DNA of 6,219 nt. Origin: Phycisphaeraceae bacterium (lineage in GTDB: Bacteria > Planctomycetota > Phycisphaerae > Phycisphaerales > Phycisphaeraceae). Both the position numbers and the translations under genes were made by a program. This document shows positions 1 to 6,219 of the stretch, piece after piece (the first letter of the stretch is position 1; each line of letters begins with the position of its first letter). Under the pieces are notes generated by a model. The model saw nothing but the letters and a program-made list of their open reading frames with translations, was not told where the DNA came from and ran no database searches. The stretch is from NCBI GenBank assembly GCA_007119405.1, contig SKPT01000579.1, positions 1-6,219 on the forward strand, in the 5' to 3' direction.

Positions 1-632
1 CCGTGGACGTCGCGGCCGCGGGGGTGGACCTGTTGACGCTGGCGGGGCACAAGTTTCATGGACCGAAGGGGGTGGGGGCGCTGTGGGTGCGGCGGACGGT
101 GCGCCTGCGGCCGCAGCAGCGCGGCGGGCCGCAGGAGCGCGACCGTCGCGGGGGCACGGAGAACACGGCGGGGATCATCGGCCTGGGGGTCGCGGCCGAG
201 CTGGCGGGCGCGTTCCTGGCTGACGAGGCGGCGGCGGCAGGATTGGCGGCGCTGCGCGATCGGTTCGAGCAGGCGATCCTGGCGCAGGTGGACGACGCGG
301 TGGTCCACGGCCGGGGTGTCGAGCGGCTGTGGAACACGACGAACATCGGGTTTCCGGGGTTGGAGGCGGAGGCGATCCTGCTGTCGCTGAGCGAGCAGGG
401 GGTGTGCGCGTCGGCGGGCGCGGCGTGCTCGAGCGGGTCGCTTGAGCCGTCGCCGGTGCTGTTGGCGATGGGGGTGGCCGAGGCGGTGGCGCATGGGTCG
501 GTGCGTTTCTCGCTGTCGCGGCAGACGACGCAGGCGGAGGTGGACGAGGCGGCGGAGGCGGTGGTTGAGGCGGTGGGTCGGCTGCGTCAGACGCTGCCAC
601 TTGCTCCCGGCGCTGAGCAGCGCAAGATATGA
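1..632 (+). CDS. Cysteine desulfurase, NifS/IscS family (5' end missing)
   Basis: PLP-dependent enzyme that converts L-cysteine to alanine and passes the sulfur, as a cysteine persulfide, to Fe-S cluster or tRNA-thiolation acceptors; cytosolic. The reading frame is open to the window edge (first whole codon at base 3), so 209 C-terminal residues are visible, roughly half of a usual ~390-residue protein. In fragment numbering, AGHKFHGPKG (14-23) carries the PLP Schiff-base lysine K17. GGPQERDRRGGTEN (41-54) matches the family's GGGQERGxRxGTEN block. GAACSSGSLEPS (139-150) is the mobile loop with catalytic cysteine C142. SVRFSLSRQTT (166-176) matches the C-terminal S(V/I)RxSxGxxTT block. These features place it in group I (NifS/IscS/IscS-like) rather than SufS. 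Which member it is (iscS, nifS or a tRNA-specific paralogue) cannot be told, because no isc, nif or mnmA partner is in view. The next gene starts 52 bases downstream on the same strand. No frameshift is seen. Confidence 0.95.
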   Translation, partial: VDVAAAGVDLLTLAGHKFHGPKGVGALWVRRTVRLRPQQRGGPQERDRRGGTENTAGIIGLGVAAELAGAFLADEAAAAGLAALRDRFEQAILAQVDDAVVHGRGVERLWNTTNIGFPGLEAEAILLSLSEQGVCASAGAACSSGSLEPSPVLLAMGVAEAVAHGSVRFSLSRQTTQAEVDEAAEAVVEAVGRLRQTLPLAPGAEQRKI

Positions 633-674
633 GGCCGATGAGGGTAATATCACCGGCCGCTGGCGGGCGAGGAC

Positions 675-678
675 GAGG
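675..678 (+). promoter_or_regulatory. Ribosome binding site of the GH52-like hydrolase
   Basis: GAGG lies six bases before the ATG at 685. It decides the start: the same frame is open back to an ATG at 442, but that would run 190 bases into the cysteine desulfurase and encode a meaningless Arg/Trp-rich stretch. A second in-frame ATG at 694 has no comparable Shine-Dalgarno sequence. Confidence 0.6.
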
Positions 679-684
679 TGCACG

Positions 685-2937
685 ATGCAGTTGATGAGCT
701 GGACGATTTCGCGGCTGGGCAGCCGGTTCACGCTGCTGTTTGAGCCCTATCGCCGGCGGGTCATGCACTCGGCGCTGGGGCGTTTTCTGGACCAGCCGCT
801 GGACCTGCAGGTGGGCCTGGAGGAGCCGGACGGCACTCAGCGCGTGCTGCCGCTTTCCCAGCACGGGCAGTTGCTGCACAACTGCGAGCAGTTCGAGCGG
901 ATCAACTCGATCACGTTCCGCGGCTACAGCGAGAAGTATCGGCTGCGCTTCGAGTTCAACGTCCACAGCGTGTTCTACCCGCAGGACGAGCGTCTGTGCG
1001 TGATGCCGGCGTTCTACCTGGAGATGCGGGTCAACCCGGTCAGCCAGGTGCGCTGGATTGAGCCGGCGGGGCCGACGCCGGACAAGGTCAAGCTGTTCAT
1101 TCGCCTGTCGCGTCCGGAGACGCAGATCACCAGCGCACCGGGCGGCGGTGACGGCGAGGCGGCGAGCATCGAGCTGGCGTACGAGGCACCGCTGGACGGC
1201 GCTTCGCCGCGGTCCGGGAGCGAGACGGAGCTGGGCCCGCGGCAAGTGCGTGAGCGGATCGTGAGCCTGAACCCGGACTGCACGCACCTGGACGACGGCA
1301 GCGGGCTGGCGTGCGAGCTGCCGGTGACGGAGACGGGCAGCGGGATCAAGTGGCGTCTGGTCTGGGCGGCGCACGTGGCCGAGCCGGTGCTGCAACTGCG
1401 GCGCGGGGGCGAGCGCGTCGAGGCGCCGCTGCGTTACACGCAGCACTGGTCGAGCCTGGACGAGGTGCTGGCCGAGGCGATCGAGACACGGGACGATCGC
1501 CTGGCGCACTCGCGGCGCTTCGAGAAGCTGCTGGAGCAGGCGCCGCTGGAGCCGGCGCAGCGTCATCTGCTGCACCAGGGCTTCCAGAACTGGCTGAGCA
1601 ACACGTTCTGGTGCGCGTTGCCCGGCCAGGGGGAGGAGGGGCCCGGGTGGTTCAGCGTCTGGGAGGGCGTCTGCCGGTATCACTCGACGATCGACGTGGA
1701 ATACAACGTGGCGCTGGTGTACCTCACGCTGTGGCCGGGTCTGCTGGCGGTGCAGTTCGGGCAGTGGGCGGAGCACGCGGTGGCGCACGAGCCGTCGGGC
1801 GGGCGTTTTCTGTGTCACGACATGGGCCAGGGCGTGCGCGTGCTGGGGCAGGCGTATCCGCACCACATGGAGGTGGAGGAGAACTGCAACTATCTGCTGC
1901 TGCTCCAGGCCTACACGCGCTGGACGGCGGATCGCGCGGTGGCCGAAGCGCAGCGTGAGCTGGTGGCGGATCTGGCGAAGTATCTGCTCTGGAGCGACCT
2001 GGACGGCTCGGGGTTCCCGTCGGCGGGGGTGGCGAACACGATCGACGACGGGTCGGCGGCGACGCAGTTCTCGCCCAAGCAGACGTACCTGGCGATCAAG
2101 CGGCTGTGCGCGTTGCGTGCGGCCGCGGACGCGCTCAGCATCGTGGGCGACGCGTCGCTGGCGGAGCTGGCCAAGCGGTGCGAGGCCACGGCGGAGAAGG
2201 ACGCGCCCAAGGTGGACGCCGAAGCCTGGCTGGGCGATCACTACGCGGTGTGCACGGAGCGTTCGGCGCAGGGCGTGGTCGACGCCTGGACCGGCAAGCC
2301 GCTGCCGTACGAGACGATTCCGGGCTGGGACGCCTACTCGATCTACACGGGCAACGGGCTGCTGCTGCCGATGCTCGTGGGCCAGCCGCAGTTGCTCGAC
2401 GACGCGCGGCTGAAGAAGGACATTCTCAGCGCGTTGCGTGAGAACCTGAGCCGGTATGGCTGCGGGCACACCTCGGCCGAGTGCGAGAACGTGTGGGTGA
2501 GCCAGAACCTGTGGCGGGATCACCTGGCCCGGTACCTGCTGCTGCACGAGGGGCTGCCGGCGGCGCACTACTGGGACATGCAGGTGATGAGCAACACGCA
2601 CGAGCAGTCGCTGGGGTTCGTGGACACGTACATCAACAACAACCTGTGTCATTACCCGCGCGGGGTGGCGGCGATGGGTTACCTGCTGGCGGGGCCGCGT
2701 CTGATCATCGACCGCCTGGCGGCGGGGGGTTTGTACATCACCGTCGAGCCGGACCGCACGCGCCCGCAGCGCTGGCCGCTGCTGCCGCTGGCGGACTGGC
2801 GGGCGGGCAAGATCCCCGTGTGCGTGGTGGACGAGCAGGGCGAGGTGACGATCGAGAGCCGGCTGGACCCGGTGATCGTCCACGGCGAGACGCCGGCGTC
2901 GTCGGACGCGTCGACGAACGCGGGGTTGATCGGGTAG
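685..2937 (+). CDS. Putative (alpha/alpha)6-barrel glycoside hydrolase, GH52 / clan GH-O related
   Basis: Predicted 750-residue enzyme, probably a retaining exo-glycosidase. GH52 members are beta-xylosidases of about 700 residues, but the substrate here is not established. Residues 1-300 look beta-rich, as expected of the N-terminal sandwich in this fold; there is no signal peptide or membrane segment, so it is probably cytoplasmic. From about residue 300 the barrel shows several blocks. FSVWEGV (323-329) is followed by STIDVEYN and WP, the layout of the GH52/GH116 nucleophile helix, making E327 the candidate nucleophile. CHDMGQG (377-383) matches the GH52 THDMG block. MEVEENCNY (395-403) resembles the MPVEESGN block of DUF4965/glutaminase-A proteins. 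NTIDDGS (451-457) then QTYLAIK resembles the GH52 TTYDSLD acid segment, so D454 or D455 is the candidate acid. WVSQNLWRD (604-612), YWDMQ (629-633) and CHYPRG (655-660) follow, then a short beta-rich C-terminus. The family match is from memory of motifs, not an alignment. It lies 52 bases after the desulfurase on the same strand, so they may be co-transcribed, but functions are unrelated. A divergent DUF4965-type protein is the main alternative. Confidence 0.6.
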   Translation: MQLMSWTISRLGSRFTLLFEPYRRRVMHSALGRFLDQPLDLQVGLEEPDGTQRVLPLSQHGQLLHNCEQFERINSITFRGYSEKYRLRFEFNVHSVFYPQDERLCVMPAFYLEMRVNPVSQVRWIEPAGPTPDKVKLFIRLSRPETQITSAPGGGDGEAASIELAYEAPLDGASPRSGSETELGPRQVRERIVSLNPDCTHLDDGSGLACELPVTETGSGIKWRLVWAAHVAEPVLQLRRGGERVEAPLRYTQHWSSLDEVLAEAIETRDDRLAHSRRFEKLLEQAPLEPAQRHLLHQGFQNWLSNTFWCALPGQGEEGPGWFSVWEGVCRYHSTIDVEYNVALVYLTLWPGLLAVQFGQWAEHAVAHEPSGGRFLCHDMGQGVRVLGQAYPHHMEVEENCNYLLLLQAYTRWTADRAVAEAQRELVADLAKYLLWSDLDGSGFPSAGVANTIDDGSAATQFSPKQTYLAIKRLCALRAAADALSIVGDASLAELAKRCEATAEKDAPKVDAEAWLGDHYAVCTERSAQGVVDAWTGKPLPYETIPGWDAYSIYTGNGLLLPMLVGQPQLLDDARLKKDILSALRENLSRYGCGHTSAECENVWVSQNLWRDHLARYLLLHEGLPAAHYWDMQVMSNTHEQSLGFVDTYINNNLCHYPRGVAAMGYLLAGPRLIIDRLAAGGLYITVEPDRTRPQRWPLLPLADWRAGKIPVCVVDEQGEVTIESRLDPVIVHGETPASSDASTNAGLIG

Positions 2938-2950
2938 CACAACTCAAGCT

Positions 2951-2980
2951 CTTGCGTCGCGCCGATACGTCGGCTGCAAG
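2951..2980. other. Imperfect hairpin just after the hydrolase stop
   Basis: CTTGC (2951-2955) pairs with GCAAG (2976-2980). Inside it GCCGA (2961-2965) pairs with TCGGC (2970-2974) around a TACG loop, leaving an asymmetric internal loop (GTCGC against T). It starts 13 bases after the TAG of the hydrolase gene, so it would sit at the 3' end of that mRNA. No T-tract follows, so it is not a standard intrinsic terminator. It may stabilise the 3' end or precede Rho-dependent termination. Confidence 0.4.
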
Positions 2981-3020
2981 GACGCGCGCGTGGGTCGGTC
3001 ACACAAGGCAATCGGCGACA

Positions 3021-3052
3021 CCCTCCCCCGGCCCCTCCCGAGGGGAGGGGGG
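3021..3052. repeat. GC-rich C-run/G-run palindrome, possible interspersed repeat and 3'-end hairpin
   Basis: CCCCTCCC (3032-3039) pairs perfectly with GGGAGGGG (3043-3050) around a three-base GAG loop. A second copy of the left arm, CCCTCCCC (3021-3028), can pair instead with GGGGAGGG (3042-3049), so two mutually exclusive hairpins are possible. It lies between convergent genes. No T-tract follows on either strand, so a classic Rho-independent terminator is not supported. Palindromes of this C-run/G-run type are, from general knowledge, often repeated between genes in high-GC bacterial genomes; one copy in this window cannot prove that. Confidence 0.5.
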
Positions 3053-3079
3053 CAGAAGCGGTCTGCCCACGGCTTGTGT

Positions 3080-4255
3080 TCATTGGCGCGGTGTCGGGGC
3101 GGTCAGGGCCTGGCCGGCCGGTTCGGGCTGCGGCGCGGCGTCGCGGTCGGCGGCGCGCGGGGCGCAGCGCCGGAAGACGGCCTCATACTCCGCGGCGATG
3201 CGCGGCCAGGCGAAGCGATGGACGCGGCGGTAGGCGCGCTCGCGCAACGCGGCGATCTGGCGGTCGTCTCCCATCAGTTGCCCAAGCGCCTGGCGCATCA
3301 TGGTCACGTCGCCGGGCGGGACGGTCAGGGCGGCGTCGCCGACGACCTCGGCGCTGCCGGGGGCGTTGGCGGCGATGACCGCGCAGCCGGCGCCCATGGC
3401 CTCAAGCAGGACGACGGGGAAGTTTTCACGGCGGGAGGGGAACACGAAGATCCTGGACGTGCGGTAGAGCTCGGCGAGCTGGTCGCGTGGCAGGAAGTTG
3501 AGGAAGCGGGCGTTGACGCGATGCCGGCGGGCGAGGCGCTCGAGGGTGGGGCGGTAGGGGCCGTCGCCGGCGATCTCGAGCTGCCAGCGCGGGTCGCAGC
3601 CGTCCATCGCGGCGATGACGTCCTGGATGCCCTTGCGCTGGAACAGGCGGCTGACCAGCAGCACGCGGTTGACGCGTCGGGCGTCGCTGCGTGGCGGGGG
3701 AGTGATGCCGTTGGGCACGACGTCGACGGTGACGGGCAGGTGGTCGTGGATCAGCGAGGCGAGGAACTGCGAGGGGGAGGTGATGGCGGCGGCGTCGCGG
3801 ACGACGCGTCGCCAGAGCGGTCGGATGATGCGGTGGGCGAGATGGAAGCGGTCGGGGTTGTAGGCGGGGACGTCCGAGCCGTGGGCCGTGACGACGTAGG
3901 GCAGGCCGGTGGCGCGGCTGACCCAGCGGGCGACGATGCCGCTGGGGACGATGAAGTGGCAGTGGATCAGGTCGTAATCGCGTTGGCGGGCGAGTCGGAC
4001 GGCCTGGCGATACATGGGCAGGAGCGTGGTGGCGAGCTCGGCGGCCCCGGCCATGTGGCGCCGCCGGCGCAGGCAGGGGACGCGGTGGAGGCGGACGCCG
4101 GCGACGTGGTCCTGACGCGGCAGGTCGGCCATGGCGGAGGTCACGACGTCGATCTCATGGCCGGCGGCGACCAGGGACTCGGCCACGCCGGCGCAGACGG
4201 GCGAGCCGCCGCCGCCCAGGGGTGGGTACTCGTAGCTGAGGCAGAGGATGTTCAT
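3080..4255 (-). CDS. GT4-family glycosyltransferase (GT-B fold)
   Basis: 391-residue enzyme that probably transfers a sugar from a nucleotide-sugar donor to a growing surface polysaccharide, working at the inner face of the cytoplasmic membrane; donor and acceptor cannot be read from sequence. The N-terminal Rossmann half begins MNILCLSYEYPPLGGGG, with the glycine-rich loop at residues 14-17. DLIHCHF (95-101) and TAHGSD (123-128) are typical GT4 acceptor-side motifs. The C-terminal half has SRLFQRKG (202-209) with donor phosphate-binding R203 and K208, then GDGP (230-233), and the EX7E motif with E277 and E285 in ENFPVVLLE. These are diagnostic for GT4. Residues 365-391 form a Pro/Ala-rich tail beyond the fold, probably disordered. 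The ATG is the only good start: its ATGA overlaps the stop of the CapK-like gene and AAGGAG lies upstream. It is the last gene of the operon, ending at the convergent intergenic region. Confidence 0.93.
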   Translation of the reverse strand: MNILCLSYEYPPLGGGGSPVCAGVAESLVAAGHEIDVVTSAMADLPRQDHVAGVRLHRVPCLRRRRHMAGAAELATTLLPMYRQAVRLARQRDYDLIHCHFIVPSGIVARWVSRATGLPYVVTAHGSDVPAYNPDRFHLAHRIIRPLWRRVVRDAAAITSPSQFLASLIHDHLPVTVDVVPNGITPPPRSDARRVNRVLLVSRLFQRKGIQDVIAAMDGCDPRWQLEIAGDGPYRPTLERLARRHRVNARFLNFLPRDQLAELYRTSRIFVFPSRRENFPVVLLEAMGAGCAVIAANAPGSAEVVGDAALTVPPGDVTMMRQALGQLMGDDRQIAALRERAYRRVHRFAWPRIAAEYEAVFRRCAPRAADRDAAPQPEPAGQALTAPTPRQ

Positions 4256-5547
4256 GGGGCGACTCCTTGCTCGTGGAGGCGGCAGTGGACGACGCGGAAC
4301 TTCTGGCCGGGCGGCGGGTCGAGGTTCGTCTCGCGCCGGGCATCGATCTGCACGTCGGGGCCGAGCACGCCGCGCAGCGCGGACGCGATGGCGGCGGCTG
4401 CGTCGGTGTCGGCGGCGGGGTTGGCGTTGGCGGAGGGAAGCTGGTAGCGCACGCGGACGCGGTCGGGGCCGAGCTGAAGGACCTGGTGCCGCACCAACGC
4501 GGGGACCCGCTCCATCGCCAGGGTCAGCTCGAAGGGGGAGACGGTGCGGCCGTCGCCGAGGCGCAGGCAGTCGACCTCTCGCCCGTCGATGCGTTCGATC
4601 ATGGGCATGGCCGCCGTCTCGGTGGGGGCGAGGGTGGCGAGGTCGCCGGTGTCGTAGCGGATCAGGGGCATGGCGCGCAGGCCGAGGTTGGTGACGACGA
4701 TGCGGCGGGCGTTGGGCGCGTGCTCATGCGTTGCGTCGGGCGGGGGTTGCAGCGGAAGGAACTCGACGATGAGCGATTCATGCGAGATGCGAAAGTGGCG
4801 ATGGCCGGGCGCCTGCCAGGCGATGGTGCCGCATTCGGTCAGGCCGTAGATCTCGTAGACGGGGCAGTTGAAGGCGTGCTGGATCTGCTGGCGGGTGGCG
4901 TGGTCGAGGGTTTCGGCGGTGGTGATGACGGCGTGGGGCGGGTGCAGGGCGAGGGCGTGGTGGTGGGCGGTCTCGGCCATTCGGCGGATGGGTGTGACCC
5001 AGCCGTAGAGGATGTGCGGCCGATGGTCGTTGTGGCGCTGGATGTTGTGGCCGGGGTTGGCGTCGTGGCGCAGGTAGCGCCACCCGAGGCCGGGCGGGCC
5101 TTTCTCGCGCTGGCGTGCGGTGACCATGAGCAGGCGTCGGCCGGGTCGGTAGCCGCAGTCGACCAGGGCGCGGAGGAACAGGGCGTTGCGCATGCGGAGG
5201 CAGGGCAGGTCGAGGTGCATGACGAGCGGGCGGCCGCTGGAGCCGGTGGTCTGCTCGCGGATCAGCGTCGCCGGGTCGTGGCCCTGGCTGATGAGCGTGT
5301 CGGCCGGGGCGTTTTGGAGGTCGGCCTTGGTGAGGATGGGCAGGCGGGCGAGGTCGTCGAGGCTGCGCAGGTCGTCGGGCTGCACGCCGAGGTGGCCCAG
5401 GCGTTGGCGATAGTAGGGGATGCAGCGATAGGCGTGGGTCACGAGCGAGCGGAGTCGCTGATGTTGAAGCTGTCTGAGCCGGGCGGCGTCGTAGACCAGG
5501 GCCTGGCGCAGGCGATGGAACTGCCAGAGCTGGGCGAGCATGTTCAT
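4252..5547 (-). CDS. Phenylacetate-CoA ligase-like adenylate-forming enzyme (PaaK/CapK family)
   Basis: 431-residue member of the ANL superfamily, which activates a carboxylate with ATP as an acyl-adenylate, usually then transferring it to CoA or another acceptor. Motifs in order: TTGSSGRP (100-107), the phosphate-binding loop; YEIYGLTECG (231-240) with the YGxTE core; IRYDTGD (296-302) with the ribose-binding aspartate; IERIDGRE (317-324), the hinge; and GQKFRVV (414-420) with K416 as candidate catalytic lysine of the C-terminal domain. The length fits PaaK (~430-440). Relatives named CapK occur in capsule and exopolysaccharide clusters, where their exact reaction is not settled. That context, between a pyruvyl transferase-like gene and a GT4 gene, favours a polysaccharide role over phenylacetate breakdown. 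I chose the ATG at 5547, whose ATGA overlaps the upstream stop. The frame is open back to 5733, but that extension is a shadow of the upstream gene. No clear Shine-Dalgarno precedes the start, so translation is probably coupled. An ATG two codons later (5541) is possible. Confidence 0.88.
   Translation of the reverse strand: MNMLAQLWQFHRLRQALVYDAARLRQLQHQRLRSLVTHAYRCIPYYRQRLGHLGVQPDDLRSLDDLARLPILTKADLQNAPADTLISQGHDPATLIREQTTGSSGRPLVMHLDLPCLRMRNALFLRALVDCGYRPGRRLLMVTARQREKGPPGLGWRYLRHDANPGHNIQRHNDHRPHILYGWVTPIRRMAETAHHHALALHPPHAVITTAETLDHATRQQIQHAFNCPVYEIYGLTECGTIAWQAPGHRHFRISHESLIVEFLPLQPPPDATHEHAPNARRIVVTNLGLRAMPLIRYDTGDLATLAPTETAAMPMIERIDGREVDCLRLGDGRTVSPFELTLAMERVPALVRHQVLQLGPDRVRVRYQLPSANANPAADTDAAAAIASALRGVLGPDVQIDARRETNLDPPPGQKFRVVHCRLHEQGVAP
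4263..4268 (-). promoter_or_regulatory. Ribosome binding site of the GT4 gene
   Basis: AAGGAG on the - strand, seven bases before the ATG at 4255, lies inside the last codons of the upstream CapK-like gene. Together with the ATGA overlap it confirms the start and allows both independent and coupled initiation. Confidence 0.75.
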
Positions 5548-6219
5548 GGGATGGTCGCGGCCAGTTGCTTGAGGAAGCTTCGCGTCAGGTCGGCGAGCTC
5601 GGCGACGCGGGTGGGTGGTCGGGCCTGGCCGTGCAAGGCGTTGGTCAGGCGCGTTTCGAGCTCGGCGGTGCGTGACTGGTTGACGAAGGTCACGACGTCC
5701 AGGAGCTGATGCGGGAGGTTGAGCATGTCGCACAGGCCTTGGAACTTGGGGTTGTAGGCCAGGGCGACGATCGGGGTGCCGGCGCCGGCGGCGAGGATGA
5801 GCGGGTGCATGCGGCCGCCGAGCATGACGTTGAGCCGGCCGGCGACGGCCTTGTAAAGGGCGGGGTCGTCGATGCGGATCAGGTGATGCGCGCGGTGGCG
5901 CATGGCGGCGGCGATGTGCCGGCAGAGCGCGTCGTCGGCTTCATACGGGCGGTTGTAGGTGGGCAGGAACAGGACGTGCCCGGCGGTGTGGTCCAGGAGG
6001 CGGTCGAGCGTGGCGGCGAGGAGGGTGGCGAGCTTGTGGTTGGCGCGGTGTTGCCTGGCGGCGCGGCCGGGCACGCGGCAGGCCAGGCGGTGGGGGACGA
6101 TGCGCGGCGCGGGCGGGAAGAAGCGGCGCGGGGCCACGCCGATCAGGGGTCGGCCGTCCAGTGGCACGCCGGCGTTGCGGAGCAGCGCGGCCGCGTGGTG
6201 CCACCCGCCGAGCTCGCCG
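5544..6219 (-). CDS. Polysaccharide pyruvyl transferase family protein (5' end missing)
   Basis: C-terminal 224 residues of a protein of the CsaB/WcaK-type pyruvyl transferase family (Pfam polysaccharide pyruvyl transferase), GT-B-like enzymes that, where characterised, attach a pyruvate ketal from phosphoenolpyruvate to a polysaccharide sugar. Numbering from the first whole codon at the window edge: GRPLIGVAPRR (22-32) is the strand opening a Rossmann-like domain; HVLFLPTYNRPYEADD (81-96) and RIDDP (115-119) follow. GRMHPLILAAGAGTPIVAL (135-153) is the family's most recognisable block (R-x-H-a-x-x-x-A-a-x-a-x-P), with H138 the conserved histidine; AYNPK (154-158) completes it. An in-frame GTG at 6167 is not the start: the frame continues upstream without a stop and with sensible residues, so the true start lies beyond the window. 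Its stop overlaps the CapK-like start by four bases (ATGA), making it upstream in the same operon. The substrate sugar cannot be inferred, and some family members may not transfer pyruvate. Confidence 0.85.
   Translation of the reverse strand, partial: GELGGWHHAAALLRNAGVPLDGRPLIGVAPRRFFPPAPRIVPHRLACRVPGRAARQHRANHKLATLLAATLDRLLDHTAGHVLFLPTYNRPYEADDALCRHIAAAMRHRAHHLIRIDDPALYKAVAGRLNVMLGGRMHPLILAAGAGTPIVALAYNPKFQGLCDMLNLPHQLLDVVTFVNQSRTAELETRLTNALHGQARPPTRVAELADLTRSFLKQLAATIP

Noticed and set aside
645..650. TAATAT as a -10 promoter element for the hydrolase
   Set aside because: It stands out in GC-rich DNA, but no -35-like hexamer lies at 16-19 bases upstream, so a promoter cannot be supported.
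442..684. Longer N-terminus for the hydrolase from an upstream ATG
   Set aside because: It would overlap the desulfurase, encodes Arg/Trp-rich nonsense, and the ATG at 685 has a good ribosome binding site.
175..2940. A 921-codon open frame on the - strand opposite the desulfurase and hydrolase genes
   Set aside because: Its translation is an Arg/Gln/His/Leu/Pro-rich string with no family motif, as expected when a GC-rich gene is read antisense. The + strand genes here have recognisable motifs.
2990..4447. A 485-codon open frame on the + strand opposite the GT4 gene
   Set aside because: Composition dominated by Gly, Ala, Asp and Val with no motif; it runs through the intergenic palindrome and is a shadow of the - strand gene.
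4267..5709. A 480-codon open frame on the + strand opposite the CapK-like gene
   Set aside because: Gly/Val/Ala/Glu-rich translation without domains; an antisense shadow of a gene with clear ANL motifs.
5941..6204. Small - strand open frame overlapping the pyruvyl transferase-like gene
   Set aside because: Arg/Pro-rich shadow frame; the overlapping frame carries the family motifs and stays open to the window edge.

Overview
The window is very GC-rich DNA packed with genes, with third codon positions strongly G/C. It holds five protein genes in two convergent groups: two on the + strand (1-2937) and three on the - strand (3080-6219), separated by a 142-base intergenic stretch. Composition, gene content and an interspersed-looking GC palindrome would suit a high-GC environmental bacterium such as a planctomycete of the Phycisphaerae type. 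That is a guess from style; no marker gene here fixes the taxonomy.

Left part, + strand. The window opens inside a group I (NifS/IscS-like) cysteine desulfurase, which has its PLP lysine and mobile-loop cysteine. After 52 bases comes a 750-residue protein with no signal peptide. Its C-terminal two thirds read as an (alpha/alpha)6-barrel glycoside hydrolase related to GH52 and clan GH-O, and more loosely to the DUF4965/glutaminase-A group. Candidate nucleophile and acid positions can be proposed. The two genes may share a transcript, but their functions have no obvious link.

Middle, 2938-3079. This stretch lies between converging genes and holds two hairpins: an imperfect one 13 bases after the hydrolase stop, and a very GC-rich C-run/G-run palindrome. 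Neither has a T-tract. They are the likely 3' ends of both transcription units, and the second resembles a dispersed genomic repeat.

Right part, - strand, read right to left. A polysaccharide pyruvyl transferase-like gene (5' end beyond the window), a PaaK/CapK-like adenylate-forming enzyme and a GT4 glycosyltransferase are joined by two ATGA start/stop overlaps. This is a translationally coupled operon of the surface-polysaccharide (exopolysaccharide or capsule) biosynthesis type. A plausible division of labour is sugar transfer by the GT4 enzyme, ketal or related decoration by the pyruvyl transferase-like protein, and acyl or other activation by the CapK-like protein.

I see no RNA gene, mobile element, CRISPR array or clearly new multi-gene system. 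The most interesting item is the divergent GH52-like enzyme.
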